From contig CM039462.1 in the NCBI GenBank assembly GCA_022414725.1, positions 19,302,868 through 19,366,867 on the forward strand: 64,000 nt of DNA. Direction: 5' to 3'. Each line of letters opens with the position of its first letter. The stretch's first letter is position 1. Source of the DNA: Microglena sp. YARC (lineage: Eukaryota > Chlorophyta > Chlorophyceae > Chlamydomonadales > Chlamydomonadaceae). Both the position numbers and the translations under genes were made by a program. The notes under the pieces were generated by a model, which was given only the letters and a program-made list of their open reading frames with translations, was not told the origin of the DNA and did no database searches. Shown here piece after piece: positions 22,401-35,606 of this stretch.

Positions 22401-25400
22401 CTAGCTTCTGGCCACCACGTGCAGGGCAAAGCATTGAGGAATGTGTCTACTACTCTCCAGACTGCCAAACTGTGCATTTTGTCAAAAAATTGTCAACGCT
22501 AGGCCAATCTCGAAAGCGATGGGTTGCAATGCTAATAGCGATACATCGCTAAAAAATGTTTTTGTGTCTCCCGACCGAAAGAACGGAAACAGTTCTGGAA
22601 AACCTACTCCTGCGCAAAATCCAGGGCCTTTCACTGGAAGACCCCTTTCTGGTGGTGCTGCTGATGGTGGTGGTGGTGGTGGTGGTGCTGATGGTGGTGG
22701 TAGTGGTGGTAGCAAAAGAAAACCACTGAGCCACAAAAAGCTACTCTTGCGCAAAATCTAGGGCTTTTACTAGAAGACCCCTCCCCGTTGGTGCTGCTAA
22801 TGGTGGTGGTGGTGGTGCTGCTGCTGATAAAGGTGCTGATGGTGGAGGTGGTGGTGCTGATGGTGGTGGTGGTGGTGGTGGTGGAGGTGGTGGTACTGAT
22901 GGTGGAGGTGGTGGTGCTGATGGTGGTGGTGGTGCTGCTGATGGTACTGATGGTGGAGGTGGTGGAGCTGATGGTGGTGGTGGTAGTGGTGGTGGCAAAA
23001 GAAAACCACTGAGCCACAAGAAGCTACTCTTGCACAAAATCCAGGGCCTTTACTAGAAAACCCCTCCCCGTTGGTGCTGCTAATGGTGGTGGTGGTGGTG
23101 GTGGTGCTGATGGTTCTGCTGGTGAAGGTGGTGGTGATGGTGATGGTGGTGGTGGTGGTGGTGCTGATGGTGGTGGTAGTGGTGGTGGCAAAAGAAAACC
23201 ACTGAGCCACAAGAAGCTACTCCTGCGCAAAATCCAGGGCCTTTACTAGAAGGCCCCACCCTTGGGTGCTGCTAATGGTGGTGGTGGTGGTGGTGGTGCT
23301 GCTGCTGCTGATGGTGGTGGTGGTGGCGGTGGTGTGGTGGTGGTGGGTGGTGGTAGAGGTGGCAAAAGAAAACCACCGAGCCACAAGAACCTACTCTTGT
23401 GCAAAATCCAGGGCTTCCTCTTCCTGTCCCTTCCGGATAAACTCAATGAGACGCTGCTGTTGGAGATGGAAGATTAGATGCGGCTGGGTCTCAAGGATCT
23501 GCATGTTCACACAGCACAGGTGCAGGGGTTGACAATATTTCTTGAACGTTGGGTGTAACGATGTGGTTTGCCGGTGTAACGGTGAGGTCTCAAGGATCTG
23601 CACGCACACACTTGAACTTGAACTTGAACTTGGTTACATAGCTTCAGCCAACAATATGGCTGCTCGCCGTCTTCGGCAGTACAAAAACAATTACAAGGAA
23701 AATGTAAAAGCGAACAAAACACTTTTCCATTTTTCCATTTTTTCACACACAGGTGCAGGTGTTGAGAGGATTGCTTGGACGTTGGGTGTAAAGGTGTGGT
23801 CTCCATGATCTGCCTGCACACACTCGAACTTGAACTTGAACTCGGTTACATAGCTTCAGCCAGCAATTTGGCTGCCCGGTGTCTTTGGCTGTAAAAAACA
23901 AATCTCAGGAGATCGCAGGAAAATAAAAACGAGAATAAACCCTATTTTTATTTTTTCGTTCGTACACAGCACAGGTGCAGGTGTTGAGAGGATTATTTGA
24001 ACAATCTGCATGCACACACTCGAACTTGAACTTAAAGTTGAACTTTGTTACATAGCTTCAGCCAGCACTATGGCTGCTCGCCGTCTTTGGCAGTAAAAAA
24101 AACAATTACCTGGAAAATGTAAACACAAAAAATCACTTTTTCCCATTTTCCCATTTGATAATTTTTCACACACAGCACAGGTGCAGGAGTTGAGAAGATA
24201 GCTTGGACATTGGGTGTAACGGTGTGGTTTGAGGCAGTGCTCCATGTGCTGGGGAATCAGTACTCCGACATTTCCGGAATCTGCATGCACACACTTGAAC
24301 TTGAACTTGGTTACACAGCTTCAGCCAGCAATTTGGCTGCTTGCCGTCTTTGGAAATAAAAAATAAAAAATGACCAGGAAAATGTAAACGCCAACAAATC
24401 ATTTCCCCCATCGTTTTTTGATTTTTCTTGATTTTTCCATTTTCCCATTTTTTGACATACAGCACAGGTGCAGAGGTTGAGAAGAATGCTTGAAGGTTGG
24501 GAGTTGTGGGGTGGTTTGAGACAGTGCTCCATGCACTGGGGAATCAGTACTCTCAGGTTTAAGGTTTTAGGGTTTAGGGTCAGGGCTTAAGGTTTAGTAA
24601 ACCCTAAAGCCTGCTCCATGTACTTGGGAATCACTACTCTGACATCTTCAGAAGCCCTTTGGCCAACGTCACACGGGTATACTGGAGATCATGAGCCGTT
24701 ACAACTCAAGGTGCCCAAGTTCTGTTTCATAGGAACTTACACTTAGATACCCCACACCCCACACCTCATACCCACACCCACACCACACCCCAGCACTCCA
24801 CCCCGCCACAGGGGGTGAGAATAGTAGGTGTGGATGAGTCCGAATGCACTCAAGATGCCCACGTTCTGATTCTTAGGTACTTATACTTAGACAGCTGGTC
24901 ACCCCCACCACTGGGGGTGAAAATAGGGGTGTGGATGAGTCCGGCTGAGTCTCCTTGGCAAAAAACTGCACCTGCGACCACACCCGCCCCAACCCGAACC
25001 CACCCCGCCCGCCACAGGGGGTGAGAATAAGAGGTGTGGATGAGTCTCCTATGCGAAAACTGCACCTGCGACCACACCTGCCCCGCCCACACACGCCCAA
25101 ACCCGCACCCCACACCCACCCGCCCCTCCACAGGGGTGAGAATAAGAGGTGTGGATGAGTCCGGGCCGAGTCTCCTGGCAAAAAACTGCACCTGCGACCA
25201 CACCCGCCCCAACCGAACCCACCCCGCCCCGCCACAGGGGGTGAGAATAAGAGGTGTGGATGAGTCTCCTATGCGAAAAACTGCACCTGCGACCACACCT
25301 GCCCCCGCCCCACACACGCCCCAACCCGCACCCCACAACCCACCCCGCCCCGCCACAGGGGGTGAAGAATAAGAGGTGTGGATGAGTCTCCTATGCGAAA

Positions 25401-28400
25401 AACTGCACCTGCGACACAATTTCTGCCCCGCCCCACACACGCCCCAACCCGCCCCACACACCCCGCCCCGCCACAGGGGGTGAGAATAAGAGGTGTGGAT
25501 GAGTCTCCTATGCGAAAAACTGCACCTGCGACCACACCCGGCTGATGAACCATCCTGCACAGCTTTGGTGTGCACAAGCGTCGGCAAGACCTCGCAAGGA
25601 TTGCCAGGTTGCCAGTTTTAGCTAATTGGCCTGCCATACAGGAACTATGGGAGGCGAGTCGGCGAAAAACTGCACCTGCGACCACACCCGCCCGGTTACG
25701 ATGTTGAAGATGGCGTACTTTTTAAGCAGTACACAGCGTGCGAGGGGGTGTTGGTGAGTCGACCGCCCAAAATGTTTTTAATCGACACGCAGGGTATTAC
25801 CCGCAATACCCACCCCAGGACGAATACTATACACCTGTTTTCCCTTTTTTTTCATGATGTTCATAAAGCCCCTCTTTACTCTGTCAAGCCACAGGCACAT
25901 TTGGAGTCCAGTAAGGCACCAGGAAAAATAGAATTATCATATTAAAATTGTCATAGAGATTGAATTGAAATTGGAGTTGAGAATTGACGAGCCAAGGCAA
26001 TCAGGCGGGGAATTCTGTGGGGGTTGGTTCATGTGTTGAATTTGAATTCGGTTTTTTCAATTCGAAACATTAAATTTGTATTTTGAATTAAAATAAATTA
26101 AGTTAGTGTGGTTCAAAATGTGTGATACAATTTCTAGGCATCCAAGACGATTGGCTGAGCTGTTTGCTGATATGTAGCAATTACAAACGGATCATTTGGA
26201 ATAACGTTTTTTTAACAGGTCGTAGTTTGTCGTTGGCACTTCAGATTAGCCCGAAATTCCGAGAATTCTGAGAGACACTTGGGGGAGAATTGTCGTAAAA
26301 TGTGGCCTGAAAAATTGGTAACCACAACATTTGAGAACACACCATTAAATTTATTTTTGATTCAAAAACAATTGTTTTTTTGAATTCAAACCTGAATTCA
26401 AATTTAAACCACATGGAAACCACCCCACACAGCCCAACTTCCAGTAGGGCTGACCTCTTCCGCTTTCCCTAGCAGCTTCAAGTCAATTTCAGGGTACTTG
26501 AAAATGCAAGTGTCTGCTTGACTGCATTTTTAAAGCCCTACCAATAATATTGTTAATGATACTAATAATATAATACTCTATACTATACTAATACTATAAT
26601 AATACTAATAACAATTATTACAGTTATAATAAAAAATCCTAATCTTTCATCCTAATGATGCTAATAATAATAATATGATAATGGATATTGATATGATTTG
26701 ATAATGATAATGATAATGATAAATAGTGTGAGATGGTGGTGAGATGGTGCAAGTAGGTTTGGTGTAGGTTGGTGCAGAGAGAATTGGTGCAGGTCGGTCT
26801 GCAGGTCGGTGCAGTTGGTGCAGTTGGTGCATTGCTTGGTGCAGGTTGGTGCAGGTTGGTGCAGGTTGGCTGCAGTGTTGGTGCAGGATTGGTGCACATC
26901 TGTGTGCCCAGGTTTGGTGCAGGTTGGTTGCAGGCTTGGTGCAACGTCGGTTTGGTGCATGGTTGGTGGCAGGTAGGTTGGTGCATAGGTAGTAGGTTAG
27001 TAGTAGGTAGGTTAGTAGTAGGTAGGTAGGTAGTAGTAGTAGTAGGTAGTTGTAGGTAGTAGGGTGGTAGTAGGTGGTAGTAGGTAGTGTAGGTGGTGTA
27101 GGTGGTAGTAGGTTTGGTGAGGTTGGTTGCAGGTAGTAGGTAAGTATAGGTAGGTAGATAGTAAGGTAAGTAGGTGGTAGTAGTGGTAGTAGGGTAGTAG
27201 GATGGTAAGGTGGTAGTAGGTAGTAAGTAGGGTGGTAGTAGGTGGTAGTAGGTTTGTGCAGGTTTGGTGAGGAGTAGGTGGTTCGGTCTGGGTGAGTAGG
27301 TGGTAGTAGGTGGGGGCTAGGTGGGTGGTAGTTAGTGTGTGGTAGTATAAGTGGTGGTAGTAGTAGGTGGTAATGTGGTGGTAGTGGTGGTTGGTAGTGG
27401 GTAGGTGGTAGGTGGTAGTTAGTGTGGTAGTGTAGGTGGTGGTAGGGGTGGGTAAGTGGTAGGTTGTGTGGTAGGGTGGTGGTGGTGTGGTGGTAGGATG
27501 TGGTGGTAAGGTGGTTGGTGGTTAGTGGTGGTGGTAGTGGTGGTGGTAGGTGGTGGTGGTAGTTGGTGGTGGTAGGTGGTGGTGGTAGGTGTGGTAGGTG
27601 GTGGTGGTGGTAGGTGGTGGGTGGTAAGGTGGTGGTGGTAGGTGGTGGGGTATGGTAGGCTGGTGGTGGTTAGGTGGTGGTGGTAAGGTGTGTGGTGGTA
27701 GGTGTAGTGGTAGGTTGGTATTCGCGTGGTTGGTAGGGTGGTGGTGGTAGGTGGGTCCGGTGGTGGTAGGTGGTTGGTGGTGGTAGGTGGTGGGTGGTGG
27801 TGGTGGTGGTGGTGGTGGTGTGGTAGCGTGTGGTGGTGGTAGGTGGTGGTGGTGGTAGGGCGTGGTGGTGGGTGGTAGGTAGGTGGTGTGTTGGTAGTAA
27901 GGTGGTCGGTGGTTGGTAGGTGGTGGTGGGTGGTAGGTGGTGGTGGTAGGTGGTGGTGGTAGGTGGTGTCGTGTGGTAGGTGGTGGTGAGGTGTAGGTGT
28001 GGTGGTGGTGGTGGGGCTGGTGGTGGTTTGGGTAGGTGGTGGTGGTGGGTAGGTGGTGGGTGGTGGTAGGTGGTAGTGGTGGTGATGTTGGTGGTGGTGG
28101 TGGTGGTGGTGGTGGTGGTGGGTATACGGTGGTGGTGGGGCATAGGTGGTGGTGGTAGGTGGTTGGTGGTGGTAGGTGTGGTGGTGGTAGGCTACGGTGT
28201 GGTGGTGGTGAGGAGTGGGTGTTAGGTGGTGGCAGCACAGTGGTGGATCGGCACCCCGACGGTGAGGTGGTGGTTGGTGGTAGGTGGTGGTGGTGGTGGT
28301 AGGTGGTGGTGGTGGTAATGCTGTTGAGTCGGGTGGTGCACGTAAGGTGGATGGTGGTGGGTAGTGGTGTGGTGGGTGGTAGGTGGTTGGTGGTGGTGGT

Positions 28401-31400
28401 AGGTGGTGGTGGTGGTAGGTGGTGGTGGTGGTAGGTGGTGGTGGTAGGTGGTGGTGGTGGTAGGTGTGGGTGAGGTGGTAGGTGGTGTGGGTTTGTAGGT
28501 GGTGGTGGTGGGTAGGTCTGGTTGGAGGGGTGGTGGTGGTGGTTTGGGTAGGTGGTGGTGGTTGGTGGTATGGTGGTGCGTGGTGGTAGGTGGTGGTGGT
28601 GGTAGGGTGGTGGTGGTAGGTGGTGGTGGTAGGTGGTCTGTTAGTGGTAGTTGTGTGGTTAGGTGGTTGGGTGGTAGGTGGTGGTTGGTGGTAGTGGTTG
28701 TAGGTGGTAGTGTTGTGGTGGTAGGTGGTGGGTGGTTGTGGTTGTGGTGGTAGTGTAGTTTGGTGGTAGGTGTGTGGTGGTAAGGTGGTAGTGGTGGTAG
28801 GTGGTTGTGGTGGTTAGGTGGTTGTGGTGGTAGCGTGGTTGTGGTGGTAGGTGGTTGTGGTGGTGGTGTTGTGGTGTGTAGGGTTGTGGGTGGTAGTCCG
28901 TGGAGGGTGGTGGTGGGTAGGGGGGTGGAAGGGTGTGTGGTAGGTGTGTGGGTGGTAGGTGGTTGTGGTGGTGGTTTGTGGTGGTAGGTGGTTGTGGTGG
29001 AGGTGGTGTGGTTGGTAGTGGTTGTGGTGGTAGGTGGTTGGTGTGGTAGGTGGTTGGTGTGGTAGGTGGTGTGTGTCGGTGGGGTGCGGTGGTGGTTAGG
29101 TGGTGGTGGTGGTAGGTGGTGGTGGTGGTAAGGGTGGTGGTGGTGGTAGGTGGTGGTGGTGGTAGGTGGTGGTGGTGGTGGTAGGTGGTGTGGTGGTAGG
29201 TGGTGGTGGTGGTAGGTGGTGGTGGTGGTGGTAAGGTGGTGGTGGGTGGTGGTAAGGCTGTTTAGGTATGTGCGTGGTAGGTGGTGGGTGGTGGTTGTGT
29301 GGTAAGGTGGTGGTGGGTGGTGGTAGGGGTCGGTGCTTGGTGGTGGTAGGGGTGGGTGGGAGTGGTGGTGGTGGTAGGTGGTGGTGGTGGTGGAAGGTGT
29401 GGGGTGGGGGTTGTAAAGGGCGGCTTCGCCGGAGCTGATATAATAGTGGTAACGACGGCGCAGAGCTGATTCAAGTGAGCTGGCATGGTACGGGAGGATG
29501 AGGTGTGGGCACGGTGTGAATTGCGCGGTGTGAAGGTTCGGTAGGTAGAAGAGGTGGTGTAGATGTGTGCCGCGGGCTGTTGGAGAAGTCTGATGCTGTG
29601 TCTAGGGAGGTCGCAGATGGTAATTGTGGTGTGGGTGGTAGGTGTGGTGGGGGGGTTTGGTGGAGGTGTGGTCGTGGTGGTGGTGGTGGTGGTGGTAGGG
29701 GTTGGTGGGTGGTGGTAGGTGTGGTGGTGAGTGGTGGTGGTGGTGGTAAGGTGGTAGGTTGGTGGTAGTGGTGGTGTGGTGGTAGGTGGTGGTGGTGGTG
29801 GTGGTGGTGGTGTGGTTGGTAGGTGGTGGTGGTGGTGGTAGGTGGTGGTGGGTGGTGGTTAAGGTGGTAGGAGGTGGTGGTGGTGGTAGTGGTGGTGGTG
29901 GGTAGGTTGTGTGTAGTGGTGGTGGTTGGTGGTAGGTGGTGGGGTGGTGGTGGTGGTTGGTTGGTGGTAGGTGGGTGGTGGTGGTGGTGGTGGTGGTGGT
30001 GGGTAGGTGGTGGTGGTGATGGTAGGTGGTGGTTGTGGTGGTAGGTGTAGGTGGTGGTGGTAGGTGGTGGTGGTGGGTGGTAGGTGGGGTGGTGGTGGTA
30101 GGGTGTGGTGGTGGGTGGAGGTGTGGTGGTTAGGTTGTAGTGGTGGTGGTGGTGGTGGTGTGTGGTGGTGGTGGTAGGTGGGTAGGTGGTGGTGGTAGGT
30201 GGGTCGGTGGTGGTGGTAGGTGTGGTGGGTAGGTGGGTTAGGGTTGGTGGTGATGGTGGTGGTGTGGTGGTGGTGTGTGGTAGGTAGGTGGATGGTGGTG
30301 GTGGGTGGTAGGTGGTGGTGTCGGATGTGGTGGTGGGTGGTGGGTAGTAGGTGGTGGGTGGTGTAGTGGGGTGGTGTAGGTGGTAGGTCCGGTGGTAGGT
30401 GTTTGGGGGTAGGTGGTAGGTGGTGGTGGTGGTAAGGTGTGGTAGGTGCGTGGTGGGTGGTGGTAGGTGGTGGTGAGGTTGGTGGTAGGTGGTGGTGGTT
30501 TGGTGGTGGTAGGGTGGTGGTGTGGATGAGTAGGTGGTGGTGGTGGTGGTGGTAGGTGGTGGTGGTGGTGGTAGGTGGATGGTGGTGGTGGGTGGTAGGT
30601 GGTTGGTGGTGGTGGTGGTGTAGGTGGTGGTAGGTGGTTGTAGGTGGTAAGTGGTTGTGGTGTGGTAGTGGTGGTGGGTGGTAGTAGGTGGTGGTGGTGG
30701 TAGGTGGTGGTGGTGGTAGGTGGTGGTGGTGGTAGGTGGATGGTGGTGGTGGTAGGTGGTGGTGGTGTAGGGTTGGGGTGGGTGGTAGTGGTGGTGTGGT
30801 AGGTGGGTATGGTGGGTGGTTTGCGTACTTGCTATGTGGGTTTCACAGTGGTGGTGGTAGTGTGGTGGTGTGGTTGGCACGGGATACAGGTGGTGGCTAG
30901 GTGGTAGGTGATGTGGTGGTGGTGGGTAGGTTGGTTGGTGGTGGTGGCTAAGGTGGTGGTGGTGGTGGTAGGTGTGGTAGGTGGTGGTGGTGATGGTAGG
31001 TGGTGGTGGTGGTGGGTGGTGGTGGTGGTGGTGGGTAGGTGGTGGCGATGGTCGACAAGGTAGTGGTGGTGTGGTGGTAGGTGGTGGTGGTGGCTAGGTA
31101 GGTGGTGGTGATGGTGGTAGGTGGTGGTGGTGGTGGTAGTGCGGTAAGGTCGGGTGAGTGGTAGGTGGTGTGGTGGTCGGTTAGGTCCGGTGGTGTAGGT
31201 CGTTGGGTGGTGTGGGTGGTGGGTGTGGTAGGTGGTATGGTGGTGGTGCGTGCTGGTAGGTGGTGTGGTGGTGGTAGGTGGTGGTGTGGTGTGGTGTAGT
31301 GTGGTGTGGTTAGGTGGTAGGTGGTGGTGGGGTGGTAGGTTGGTGGGGTGTGGTCGGTGGGTAGGTGGTGCGTGGTGGTAGGTTGGTGTTGGTGGTGGTA

Positions 31401-34400
31401 GGTGGGGTGGTGGTGGTGGGTAGGTGGTGGTCGTGGTAGGTGGTCTGGTGGTTGGCTAGGTGGTGTGCGGTGGAGGTGGTGGTGGTGTTGTGTGGTGGTA
31501 GGTGGTGGTGGTGGTGGTAGGTGTAGTGGTGGTGGTATAGGTGGTGGTGGGGTGGTGGTGGTGGTAGGTGGTGGTAGGTGGTAGGTGGTGGTGGTGGTGG
31601 TGGTGGTGTGCTCAAGGTGGTAGGTGGTGTAGTGGGGTGCTGCGTACGGTTAGGTTGGTAGGTGGTGGTAAGGTGGTTAGGTGGTGGTAGGTGGTGGTGG
31701 TGGTGGTGTGCGGTAGGTGTGGTAGGTGGTAGGGTCGGTGGTGGTGGCTCGGTAGGTGGTGGTCGGTGGTGGGTGGTGTGGTGTAGGTGGTGGCTCGGTG
31801 GTGGTGGGTAGTGTGTAGGTGGTAGGTGGTGGTGGCTTGGATGTGTAGGGTTGTGGTGAGGTGGTGGTGGTGGTGGTAGGCGCTCATGGAGTGTTGGTGT
31901 TGGTGGTAGTGTCAGGGGCGAGTGCGGTGGTGAGGTGGTGTTGGTGTGAGTATGGTGGTTTGCGTGGTGGTAGGGTGGTGGTGGTGGTTGGTAGCGTAGG
32001 TGGTTACGCGCTCGTCGTACTAGAGTGGGTGGCTGGTGGTTTCGAGTGGTACAGGGTGGTTGTGGTGACTCCTGGTGTGGGTGGTACGCGTGAGTGCGTG
32101 GTGGTGGTTCAGGTTGGTGTCCGCCAGGGTAGACCGGTAGGCTTAGTCGTAGGTCGGTGGTGAGGCGTGGTGGGGATTGTGGTAGGTGGTGGTAGGTGGT
32201 GTTAGGTGTGGTAGTGGTAGGTGGTGGTGGTGGTGGTAGGTTGGATTGTCACATCACTCACATTTGGTGGTGGGTGTAGGTGTGGTGTGGTGGTTAGGTG
32301 GTTGGTGGTGCGTAAGGTGGTGGTGGTGGTAGTGGTGGTAGGTGGTGGTGGTGGTAGGTGGTGGTGGTTGTAGGTGGTGGTGGTAGGTGGTGGTGTGGGT
32401 AGGTGGTGGTGGTGGTAGTGGTGGTGGTGGTAGGTGGTGTGGTGGGCTTGGTGTGGTGGGTAGGTGGTGGATGGTAGGTGGTGGTGGTGGTAGGTGGTGC
32501 GGTTCGCACGTCGGGTGGTGTGGGGTGGTAGGAGGATGGTGGTGAGGTGGTGTGGTGGTAGATGGTGGTATCATGGGTAGGTAGTGTGGTTGAGTAGATG
32601 TTTGTAGGGGTGGTGTGGTAGGGTGTAGTGGTTAAGGTGGGTGGGTGGTGGTGAGTAGGTGTGTGGTGGTGGAGGTGGTGGTGGTGGTAAGGTGGGGTGG
32701 TGGTAGGTGGTGGTGGTGGCACTGGTGGTGGTTGGTGAGGGTGGTGGGGTGGTACGCGTTGGTGGTGGTAGGTGCTGGTGGTCATTAAGGTTCAACTGCA
32801 CGTTCGCGAGGTAGGTGGTGGTTGTAGGTTCACTGTGGTGGCATTGGTAGTGGTTCGACTGGGTCGGTGGTTGGTAGTGGTGGTTGGTGGTAGTGGTGGT
32901 GTTATGTGGTTGGTGGGAAGGTGGTACGTGGTAGTATCTACACATGTGTGGTTGTAGGATCATGGTGTGCTTGGCATGGTGTGGGGTTAGCGTAAGGTTG
33001 GGGTTGTGGTAGGTGTGGGTGGTGGTAGGTGTGATGTGGTGGTGGTGGGTGGGTGGTGGGTGGGTGGTGGTAGGTGTGGGGCTGGTGGTCGACGTGGTTG
33101 GTGGTGGTGGTGCGTTAGGACACGCACTTAAGTCTTTCCGAGCCCGTCGTGGCAGTCGGTCAGTTGAGGGGTGTAGTAGTAGTCGAGTACGAGCAAGGTT
33201 GCACCACACACTGCACGTTCGCGTAGTAGGTTCAGCTGGTGGTAGTGACTGGTAGGGGCTTGGTCAGTAGTGGTTAGTGGTGGTGGTGGTAGGGCATACG
33301 GTAGCGGAGTGTGGGTGGTGGTAGGTATGGTAGTAGTAAGGTGGCTAGTCTGCGGCAGGCTGGTGAATAAGGTGGTAGGTGGGTGGTATGGTAGGTGGTG
33401 ATTGGGGTGTAAAGGAGTGGCTAGTGTCGGTAAGACGTGTGGTGCTGCCCCACGTGGTGGGTGGTTGGATCAAACACGAGGAACTCGCCGGTGGGGTGGT
33501 TACGATGCTCAGAGTGGATACGCTAGTGGAAGGTGCACTAGGCAACTGGTCGGTGATAAAGGCACATGTGGTGGTCTAGGGGCTGCCAGGTTGGTAGGTG
33601 GTGTTGTGGTAGGTGGTGGTGGTGGTAGGTTGGTAGGATAGGTGGGGTGTGAAAGTGGTAGTGCCTAGGAGGGTTGAAGGTGGGTGTGTGGTGGGGAGGT
33701 GGGTGGTGGGTGGGAGTAAGGATACAATGTGGTGGGTGTGTTGTGGCTCGGTGGTGGTAGGATTGACTGGTAGGGTGGTGAGGTGGTGGTGAAGGTGCGT
33801 GGTGGTAGGTGTGATGGGGCCCTGTTGTAACGCTGGTGGGGTGGTGGTGGTGGGTAGGTGGTGGTCGGTCACCGGTTAGGTGGTGTGTGGGGTAGGGGTG
33901 GGGCGTGTAGGTGCTTGTTGGTGGTGGTGGTGGTGTGCGTTGGCGGCTGGTGGTTGGTGGTGTGGGTAGGTGGTGGTCACTCTTTACGGGTCGGCTAATT
34001 TGCAGCGTCCGGTGGTGGGGCTTGCGCTCCTTCGGTCAGTGGCTTGGATGGTCGGTAGTCATGGGGTGGGTCACGTGGTTTGACGGTGGTCGGTTAGCGG
34101 ATCGCTGGTCAATCTGGTTGGTTGGTAGTTGCTGGTGTGAAGAAAGTCTGGGGGTGGTTCGGTGGTGGTGAGCCCTTCACATAGATCGCTCAACAGTTTA
34201 GGTCAACTTGAGACTAGTAGTAGGTAAGTAGTAGTAGTCAGCTAGTAAGTAGTCTGTAGTATTAGTAGTAGTATATATTAATATAATAATAATAATAATA
34301 GATAATAGCCCACCTCAGGGTTGAAGTCATTGACTTTCCTCGATCGCCCCTCAACATCATAAGTTCCCTAGAGCACTCTGCCGTCACCGAGCCGTCATAT

Positions 34401-35575
34401 CTCAACACCTCAGTATGCGCCAGCTCAACCCCTGCAAACAGAGTTGTAGACACAAGGTGTGGATTGATAGAATGCTTTCACTTGAATTGTTTATGATTGC
34501 GCCCTCAACATCACCCCTCTGCACCGCTTGCCGTATCTCAACACGCTCAGCTATGCTGCCCAGCTCAACCCCTGAACAGGAGTTGGTAGACACAAGGTAT
34601 GGATTGATAGGAATGCTTTCACTTGAATGATTGTTTATGATCGCGCCCTCAACGGTACACCGGTTTCTTCACCGCTTCCCGTATCTCAACACTCTCAGCT
34701 ATGCTGCTCTTCCACCGGCCACAACCACCCGATACACGACCCACCCACAACCTCCACCAACCACCTGACTTACAGATGGCGCTCTTCACGGCAGCCACCA
34801 ATTACCAACCACCCACTCTGAACTTTAAGATGGCCGCTCTCATGGTTGCCATTAACACACACCAACACCACACCCACCCACCACCCACCTGACTTCAGAT
34901 GGCGCTCTTCATGAGGCCACCCAACGCACCCAACACCAACCACCTGCCCTTCAGCTATGCTGCTCTTTCACGGGCCACAACTCTACACCCACCAACCTCC
35001 TGACTTCAGACGGCGCTCTTCCAGGCCACCAACCACCCAACAGCGCCCACATCAACCACCAACCACCCACACATCACCAACACACACCCACCAACCACCA
35101 CCTGACTCCAGACAGCGCTCTTCATGGGCCACCATCCACCCAACCAACCTCCACCGTACCTGGCTTGGTCCTGATTCCTTTCAAACCACCACCCACACAC
35201 ACACTGACTTCAGACGGCGCTCTTCACGGGCCACCAACCACCCAACACCCAACACCACACCCACCAACCACCACCTGACCTCAGATGGCACTCTTAACGT
35301 GCCACCAGCACTCAAACCACCCACCCACCACCTTTACCTGGCGTACTAACGGTCCCAGATTCCTTCTCAAACATTTGTGCAGCATCAGCGTAGCCCTGCA
35401 TGTGTGTATGTATGTATGTATGTATGTATGTATGTATGTATGTATGTATGTATGTATGTATGTATGTATGTATGTATGATGTATGTATGTAATGTACTGT
35501 TATGTATGTATATGTATGTATGTATGTACCCTGTATGTATGTATGTATGGTATGGTATGTATGTATGTATGTATG

Positions 35576-35606
<31 letters not shown>

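Noticed and set aside
24555..24605. Interstitial telomere repeat (TTTTAGGGTTTAGGG)
   Set aside because: Only two or three short units, then diverging sequence; too little to support a telomere origin.
29471..30880. 469-codon Thr/Pro/His frame
   Set aside because: Product of the G/T-only block; no start context, domain or codon pattern.
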